Source of the DNA: Blautia_A ammoniilytica | GTDB lineage: Bacteria > Bacillota > Clostridia > Lachnospirales > Lachnospiraceae | NCBI RefSeq assembly: GCF_025566965.1 | Contig: NZ_JAOQJL010000014.1 | Location: forward strand, 22,313-86,312 | Direction: 5' to 3' | DNA: 64,000 bases | Shown here: one piece after another, positions 59,247 through 64,000 of the stretch | Position numbering within the stretch: position 1 is the stretch's first letter | Layout: the number at the start of each line of letters is the position of its first letter | Position numbers and translations under genes: made by a program | Notes under the pieces: model-generated | Told to the model about the DNA's origin: nothing | What the model saw: only the letters and a program-made list of their open reading frames with translations | Database searches by the model: none

Positions 59247-59849
59247 ATGAAACTGTTTTTATGTTCGCACTTTTCAAGTGTAGGAAGTCTGATAAAGGAA
59301 GAAATTGAAAATAAAAAAGTCGCATTTATTCCAACAGCTTCGCTGCGTGAAGGCTACACCGGTTATGTCGGCTCGGCTCGAAAATTATTCAAAAAGTTGG
59401 GAGCAATCGTAGCTGAAATTGATATTTCAACGGAGGCTTATTCAACGATACAGTCTGTTTTTGAAGATGCGGATGTGATATATTTTACCGGCGGAAATTC
59501 TTTTTTCCTTATAGACCAGCTCCGTAAAACGGGAACGGATGAGCTGTTGAAGAAAGAATTGGCAAAGGGAAAACTGATGATTGGTGAATCGGCAGGTGCG
59601 ATTATATGCGCTCCAAGCATCCAATATATCGAGCAAATGGATGAAAAGCCGGAGGACTACTCACAAGAAGATGATGCAGGGCTTGATTTGATTGATTTCT
59701 ATGTTCTTCCGCATTATCTTACAGCACCATTTAAGAAAGTTACCGAGAAAATAATGACTGAGTTTTCGGATTTGAATCTATGCCCAATTAACAACCGTCA
59801 GGGAATTGTAATTGATGGTGAAGGTTCAAAGGTTATTTGCAAAGACTAA
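59247..59849 (+). CDS. Peptidase E-like (S51) protein
   Basis: A 200-residue cytoplasmic protein of the S51/class I amidotransferase-like fold. The nucleophile Ser is in IGESAGAII (~114-122), preceded by IYFTGGNSFFLIDQL, and the fold's C-terminal LPHYLTAPFKKVTEK supplies the His. Members cleave Asp-X dipeptides. The ATG at 59247 follows ATAAAGGAGAATATTG. A group II intron is inserted 16 nt after its stop. Confidence 0.85.
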   Translation: MKLFLCSHFSSVGSLIKEEIENKKVAFIPTASLREGYTGYVGSARKLFKKLGAIVAEIDISTEAYSTIQSVFEDADVIYFTGGNSFFLIDQLRKTGTDELLKKELAKGKLMIGESAGAIICAPSIQYIEQMDEKPEDYSQEDDAGLDLIDFYVLPHYLTAPFKKVTEKIMTEFSDLNLCPINNRQGIVIDGEGSKVICKD

Positions 59850-60346
59850 TTTGAAAATTCCAGTTGTGCGCCCAGCTAAGGGTGTGTAGTCAAGCCGGTG
59901 GGATTCCGGTTTATCCAAGGTTTAGCCAACCAGATAATAGCGAGTCTTGGGATGATGCCGGTAACGGCATCTGACAAGTGTAGACAGCAAGAAAGCAGGG
60001 TTGAATAGTGATTGAGCTTCGAAACGTTAACTTCAGTCGGTCGACGTCTTAACTGGTGCGGAAGACAATATCATGTAATGCGATATGGCGAGTGTTATGT
60101 GGCACTGCGGAGTCAGAGAACCAATCATGTTTTACATTGTGAATACACATCAACTGGGGAGAACCTGCCATTTCTCGAAGAAGAGTATGAAGTTGCAATT
60201 GAAAACGGAGGATTTCAAATGAATGGTAGGTGGTCGGACAATCCCATAGTACTGTAGAAATCGGGCAATGCCGATGGAGGGAAGGGGATTGCATAGTAAA
60301 GGTCTTACTGAGGACACATTATCCGTACTCAGGGACGGAGGAAATA

Positions 60347-61610
60347 ATGGAAACGAAATTAGTAAGAATAGCTGAGATATCGGCAACATCAAAACATCCT
60401 ATATTTACATCAGTGTACCACTTGATAAATGAAGATATGCTAAAGCAATGCCATAAGGAATTAGATGGGAACAAAGCAGTCGGAATTGACAAGGTAACTA
60501 AGGATGAGTATGGGAAGAACCTTGATAGAAATATCAAGGAACTGGTACAGAGGTTGAAAAACAAATCCTTTAAGCCACTTCCGTCACTGAGGGTATATAT
60601 ACCTAAAGGAAATGGAAAGAAACGACCATTAGGGATTGCTTCCTATGAAGATAAGATTGTACAAATGGCAGTGAAGAAAATACTGGGAGCTATTTATGAA
60701 CCGAGATTCCTAAACTGCATGTATGGATTCAGACCGAATAGGGGGTGTCACGAAGCAATAAAAGAAGTATACCAACGATGCCGATATCAAAGGTTTCTTT
60801 GACCATATCGACCATGATTGGATGATGAAGTTCCTTGAATGGAATATACAGGATAAGAACTTATTGTGGCTAATACGTAAATACCTTAAAGCAGGAATAA
60901 TGGAGCAAGGAAAATTCGAGCCAACAGAAGAAGGTTCGGCACAAGGCTCAGTAGTGAGTCCAATGCTTGCAAATATATACATGCATCATGTGCTGACGCT
61001 GTGGTTTAAGCTGGTGGTGCAAAGGGAAATGCAGGGAGAGTGTTTTCTCGTCAACTTTGCGGATGATTTTGTTGCAGGATTTCAATATAAGTCAGAAGCT
61101 GAAAGATACTATAAAGAGTTAAAGGAACGAATGGAAAAGTTTGGACTGGAGCTGGAAAGTAGTAAAAGCAGACTGATTGAATTTGGGAGATTTGCAGAGC
61201 AGAATCGTAGAGCAAGAGGAGAATGTAAGCCTGAAACATTTGATTTTCTGGGATTTACCTTCTACTGTAGCAAAACTCGAAAGGGAGGTTTTGTGCCAAA
61301 GGTACAGACTTCAAGAAAGAAGTTTGAGCTAAAGGTTAGAGCATACAAGAACTGGATTTACGATAATCGAAATCTACCAATGCGAGAAATAATTAAAGAG
61401 TTGAACGTAAAACTAATTGGACACTATCGGTATTATGGTGTTACATGGAATTTTCGGAAGATAACAACATTCTTGCATAGAGTACAACAGTTTCTATTCA
61501 AAGCCATGAATCGGAGAGGTTGTAGACGGGCATACACATGGAATGGATTTGTGGAAATGCTCAAGTATTACCCGTTAGCAAAACCTAAAACGTACTATTG
61601 TTTATATTGA
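60347..61610 (+). pseudogene. Group II intron reverse transcriptase/maturase, frameshifted
   Basis: The protein starts at 60347 (METKLVRIAE, after GGGACGGAGGAAATA). It covers RT blocks with PSLRVYIPKGNGKKRPLGIASYEDKIVQ and NCMYGFRPNRGCHEAIKEV. It then loses frame near 60770. Translation continues in another frame with NDADIKGFFDHIDHDW, SAQGSVVSPMLANIYMHH, the active-site FADDF, FDFLGFTFY and the maturase X domain (KELNVKLIGHYRYYGV). A stretch linking the two blocks is shorter than usual, so a small deletion is likely. No endonuclease domain. The intron is probably not mobile by itself. Confidence 0.85.
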
Positions 61611-61628
61611 AGCGAATGTTACTATGAG

Positions 61629-61661
61629 GAGCCGTATGCGGAAAAGCCGCACGTACGGATC
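61629..61661 (+). ncRNA. Group II intron domain V
   Basis: A 33-nt hairpin from GAGCCGTATGCGG to CACGTACGGATC with a GAAA-type loop, the catalytic core hairpin of group II introns. It is intact, so splicing in trans by another maturase remains possible. Confidence 0.88.
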
Positions 61662-61746
61662 TGTGAGGGGCTAAGATTGAGAGGTCTTAGTCTACTCGAC
61701 TGGAGAATTGAAAAAACGGAATTTACCTATTAAGACATATAAACTG

Positions 61747-61798
61747 TTGACAATAAAGCTCCTATATAGTATGTTTTTAATAAACTACTATATAGGAG
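61747..61798 (+). promoter_or_regulatory. Promoter and MarR operator of the radical SAM pair operon
   Basis: TTGACA (61747-61752) and TATGTT (61770-61775) with 17-nt spacing. A perfect 13-bp inverted repeat CTCCTATATAGTA-n14-TACTATATAGGAG covers the -10 box and the ribosome site of the regulator, so binding would block both transcription and translation start. Confidence 0.8.
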
Positions 61799-61805
61799 AT
61801 TTTGT

Positions 61806-62243
61806 ATGGAAATGAATGGAGGATTTCTTGTTACCAAAATAAAACAGCTTGGAGACCGGATTTTCGAGAAGATTCTCAGTGAAAAGAATATTGATGCGTT
61901 TAATGGAGCCCAGGGGCGTATTCTTTATGTGCTGTGGCAGAAGGATGGTATTTCAATCAGGTCACTCTCGACTAAATGCGGATTAGCGATAACATCTCTT
62001 ACTACGATGCTGGAAAGAATGGAAAATCAAGGGCTGATAAGCCGTGTTCAGTCTGAAACGGACAAAAGGAAAACGCTCCTGTTTCTGACTGAGAAAGCAC
62101 ATGCCTTAAAGGGCGAGTACGATTCTGTATCTGATGAGATGGGCAGTATTTACTACAAAGGTTTTTCAGAGGAAGAAATTACCCGGTTTGAGGAATGCCT
62201 CGACCGTATCAGAAAGAATCTTGAGGAGTGGCAGAAGTCATGA
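61806..62243 (+). CDS. MarR-family regulator of the radical SAM mobile pair
   Basis: A 145-residue MarR protein: winged helix with SIRSLSTKCGLAITSLTTMLERMENQGLISRVQSETDKRKTLLFLTEKA at about 54-102, and long helices for dimerisation at both ends. It begins the three-gene operon and overlaps the next gene by 4 nt (ATGA). The palindrome just upstream is its likely autoregulatory site. Confidence 0.9.
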   Translation: MEMNGGFLVTKIKQLGDRIFEKILSEKNIDAFNGAQGRILYVLWQKDGISIRSLSTKCGLAITSLTTMLERMENQGLISRVQSETDKRKTLLFLTEKAHALKGEYDSVSDEMGSIYYKGFSEEEITRFEECLDRIRKNLEEWQKS

Positions 62244-62929
62244 GTATTTGTATCAAAGATCAGATTCAGAACATGAATATCGTCATTGGCTGCACAGTGG
62301 GGTGTACATATTGCTATGCCCGCAACAACGTGAAACGCTGGCATATGATTGATGATTTCGCTGACCCTGAATTCTTTCCGGGTAAGCTCAAGATGATGGA
62401 AAAGAAACGTCCGCAGAACTTTCTTCTTACCGGCATGAGCGATCTCTCTGGATGGAAGCCGGAATGGAGAGACGAGGTATTTGCAAAGATCCGTGAAAAT
62501 CCACAGCATCAGTTCCTGTTCCTTACCAAGCGACCTGATTTGCTGGATTTTGATACCGATCTGGAAAACGCATGGTTTGGCGTTACGGTGACGAGGAAAG
62601 CAGAACGGTGGCGTATCGACGCCCTTCGGAAAAACGTCAGAGCAAAACATTACCATGTTACCTTTGAGCCGTTATTCGATGATCCCGGCACAGTTGACCT
62701 TTCCGAAATCAATTGGATCGTTGTCGGCACCATGACCGGAGCTCAGAGCAGGAAGATTCATACGGAGCCGGAATGGGCATGGTCTCTGACGGACCAGGCA
62801 CATAAGCTCGGCATTCCGGTGTTTATGAAGGAAGACCTTGTCCCTATCATAGGGGATGAAAATATGATTCAGGAAATGCCGGAAGAATTTAATAAAGTGT
62901 TAGAGGTACAGAAATCATGGAAGAAGTAA
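62240..62929 (+). CDS. Radical SAM mobile pair protein A (DUF5131-like)
   Basis: A 229-residue protein with the radical SAM-like motif CTVGCTYCYARN near the N-terminus (about 18-27), FLLTGMSDLSGWKPEWRDEVFAKI, FLFLTKRPDLL, and GTMTGAQSRKIHTEPEWAW. The family (DUF5131, gp37/Gp68-like) is found in phages and mobile DNA. Known as one half of the 'radical SAM mobile pair', whose substrate is unknown. The ATG overlaps the regulator stop; GAGGAGTGGCAG is ahead. It overlaps partner B by 13 nt. Confidence 0.88.
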   Translation: MSICIKDQIQNMNIVIGCTVGCTYCYARNNVKRWHMIDDFADPEFFPGKLKMMEKKRPQNFLLTGMSDLSGWKPEWRDEVFAKIRENPQHQFLFLTKRPDLLDFDTDLENAWFGVTVTRKAERWRIDALRKNVRAKHYHVTFEPLFDDPGTVDLSEINWIVVGTMTGAQSRKIHTEPEWAWSLTDQAHKLGIPVFMKEDLVPIIGDENMIQEMPEEFNKVLEVQKSWKK

Positions 62930-63825
62930 TAAATGGAATCTTCATTCGTGAGGTGGAAACAAAGAACATCATGACTAAGTCTAGTCTGCCGGTAGGCGGT
63001 TACTCGGCCAATCCCTATGTGGGCTGTACACATGCCTGCAAGTATTGCTATGCTTCTTTTATGAAGCGCTTTACCGGGCACAAGGAGGAATGGGGCACTT
63101 TCCTTGATGTGAAGCATTGGCCGGAAATTAAAAATCCGAAGAAATATGCCGGACAGCGGGTGGTCATCGGTTCTGTGACAGATGGCTACAATCCACAGGA
63201 GGAGCAATTCGGGAATACCAGAAAACTTCTGGAGCAGCTGATCGGCAGTGACGCAGATATTCTGATCTGCACAAAGTCGGATCTTGTGGTACGGGATATT
63301 GATCTGTTGAAGAAGCTTGGACGTGTAACCGTTTCATGGTCGATCAACACACTAGATGAAAATTTCAAGAACGATATGGATTCTGCTTCGAGCATTGAGC
63401 ACCGTATCGCTGCTATGAAGCAGGTATATGAGGCAGGTATCCGTACAGTCTGTTTCGTATCCCCGGTATTCCCCGGTATCACGAATTTTGAAGCAATCTT
63501 TGAGCGGGTAAAGGATCAGTGCGATCTGTTCTGGCTCGAAAATCTCAATCTTCGAGGCGGTTTCAAAAAGACAATTATGGATTATATCGCCGGAAAATAT
63601 CCTGATCTTGTATCACTTTACGACGAGATCTATAACAAGCATAACCGCAGCTACTTTGAAGCACTTGAAGTAAAAGCTGAGAAAATGGCTAAGAAGTATG
63701 ATTGTGCCTTTGTGGATAATGAAATGCCTTATGGCAGAGTCCCGCAGGGGCATCCGGTGATCGTAGATTATTTCTATCATGAGGAAATCCGTGGGACAGA
63801 GAATACCGGAAAAAGAAATCGCTAA
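62917..63825 (+). CDS. Radical SAM mobile pair protein B
   Basis: A 302-residue radical SAM enzyme: motif CTHACKYCYASF at about 38-49 after GGYSANPYVG, VVIGSVTDGYNPQEE, ILICTKSDLVVRDIDLL, TVSWSINTLDE. It resembles SplB/Rv2578c-type radical SAM proteins, and is always next to protein A in this mobile operon. The reaction is not established; a nucleic-acid substrate is one possibility given the SplB likeness. AGAGGTACAGAAATC precedes the ATG. Confidence 0.9.
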   Translation: MEEVINGIFIREVETKNIMTKSSLPVGGYSANPYVGCTHACKYCYASFMKRFTGHKEEWGTFLDVKHWPEIKNPKKYAGQRVVIGSVTDGYNPQEEQFGNTRKLLEQLIGSDADILICTKSDLVVRDIDLLKKLGRVTVSWSINTLDENFKNDMDSASSIEHRIAAMKQVYEAGIRTVCFVSPVFPGITNFEAIFERVKDQCDLFWLENLNLRGGFKKTIMDYIAGKYPDLVSLYDEIYNKHNRSYFEALEVKAEKMAKKYDCAFVDNEMPYGRVPQGHPVIVDYFYHEEIRGTENTGKRNR

Positions 63826-63845
63826 CTTCAAGTTGAACAAAATCG

Positions 63846-63884
63846 CTGCGCGATGGCCTGCCAAGGCTATGGCGCAGTTTTTCT
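63846..63884 (+). terminator. Terminator of the radical SAM pair operon
   Basis: CTGCGC-n-ATGGCCT-tgcc-AAGGCTAT-n-GCGCAG followed by TTTTTCTTT, 20 nt after the last stop. Confidence 0.85.
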
Positions 63885-64000
63885 TTATACTTTAATAAAA
63901 AGCAGTGGAAACCAAGTCCTACAAGTAGTATTGTTAAGTCACCACAACCAACAATCAAACAGGATCGACATCCCCACTGCCTATGATAAGAATACCATTG
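63885..64000. other. Right window edge, no gene seen
   Basis: AT-rich non-coding sequence after the terminator. The minus-strand frame that covers it is open but lacks a ribosome site and crosses the terminator, so I do not call it. Confidence 0.4.

Larger units (their letters stand above)
59866..61700 (+). mobile_element. Group II intron
   Basis: The 5' end GTGCGCCCAGCTAAGGGTG is the conserved start of bacterial group II introns; the 3' end TCTACTCGAC closes domain VI. Domain V is intact (see separate entry). The ORF lies in domain IV. It is inserted just after the peptidase E gene, not in a coding sequence. The direction is that of the flanking genes. Confidence 0.9.

Noticed and set aside
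60012..60257. 81-codon frame in the 5' part of the group II intron
   Set aside because: It lies in ribozyme domains I-III, which are structural RNA, and precedes the true RT start.

Overview
The window looks like gut Firmicute DNA, probably Clostridia (Lachnospiraceae/Ruminococcaceae-like). Gene starts have strong AGGAGG-type ribosome sites, the integrative elements belong to the Tn1549/CTn family, and a bile salt hydrolase is present. Nearly everything is mobile or accessory DNA: three or more elements lie end to end or nested, and I see no clear housekeeping core.

Region 1 (1-28619) is the distal part of a Tn1549-like integrative conjugative element (ICE). It holds a giant ArdC-like/methylase/helicase protein with a tnpV gene nested out of frame, MobC, a small membrane protein, a MOBP-type relaxase, a control region (ImmA-like protease, repressor, operators, sigma-like activator, Xre regulator), a structured leader, a PemK/MazF toxin, excisionase-like proteins and a tyrosine integrase. 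The element ends at a 3' fragment of a tRNA-Arg(CCT) gene (28578-28619), its probable attachment site. Inserted after the relaxase is an AT-rich cargo (10.5-22 kb). It contains a RiPP (ribosomally made, modified peptide) locus with two radical SAM/SPASM maturases, two tiny paralogous precursor peptides ending in Trp-Trp, a subtilisin-like protease, an ABC exporter and an ABC-2 transporter. Divergent from it are a lipoprotein, a secreted protein and a 50-aa membrane protein. This RiPP locus is the best candidate for an undescribed system.

Region 2 (28620-about 41941) begins right at the tRNA fragment with repeated TTAGCT sites, parB-parA-parB and a RepA_N initiator gene that carries 23-bp-spaced iterons inside its coding sequence. 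This is how the replication/partition end of another Tn1549-like element begins, so tandem integration is likely. Its cargo reads as a bile and membrane-stress island: bile salt hydrolase, small alarmone synthetase, cardiolipin synthase, a second PLD-family enzyme, a two-component system, a FUSC-like transporter and a CDP-alcohol phosphatidyltransferase.

Region 3 (about 42134-54850) is a mobilizable element bounded by a 13-bp direct repeat. It carries an integrase, a repressor with twin operators, an excisionase, an IncQ-like oriT, a MobA/MobL relaxase with two further genes overlapping its tail, an AbiE toxin-antitoxin pair with a palindromic operator, a VanR/VanZ/VanS-like set driving an ABC transporter (no vancomycin-resistance enzymes), and a DUF6061-like gene.

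Region 4 (54851-64000) is a patchwork: a LURP-one-like protein, two separated halves of an insertion sequence flanking an SLC13-type transporter, a chimeric IS/membrane ORF, a peptidase E-like protein, a group II intron with a frameshifted reverse transcriptase, and the MarR-controlled 'radical SAM mobile pair' of unknown function.
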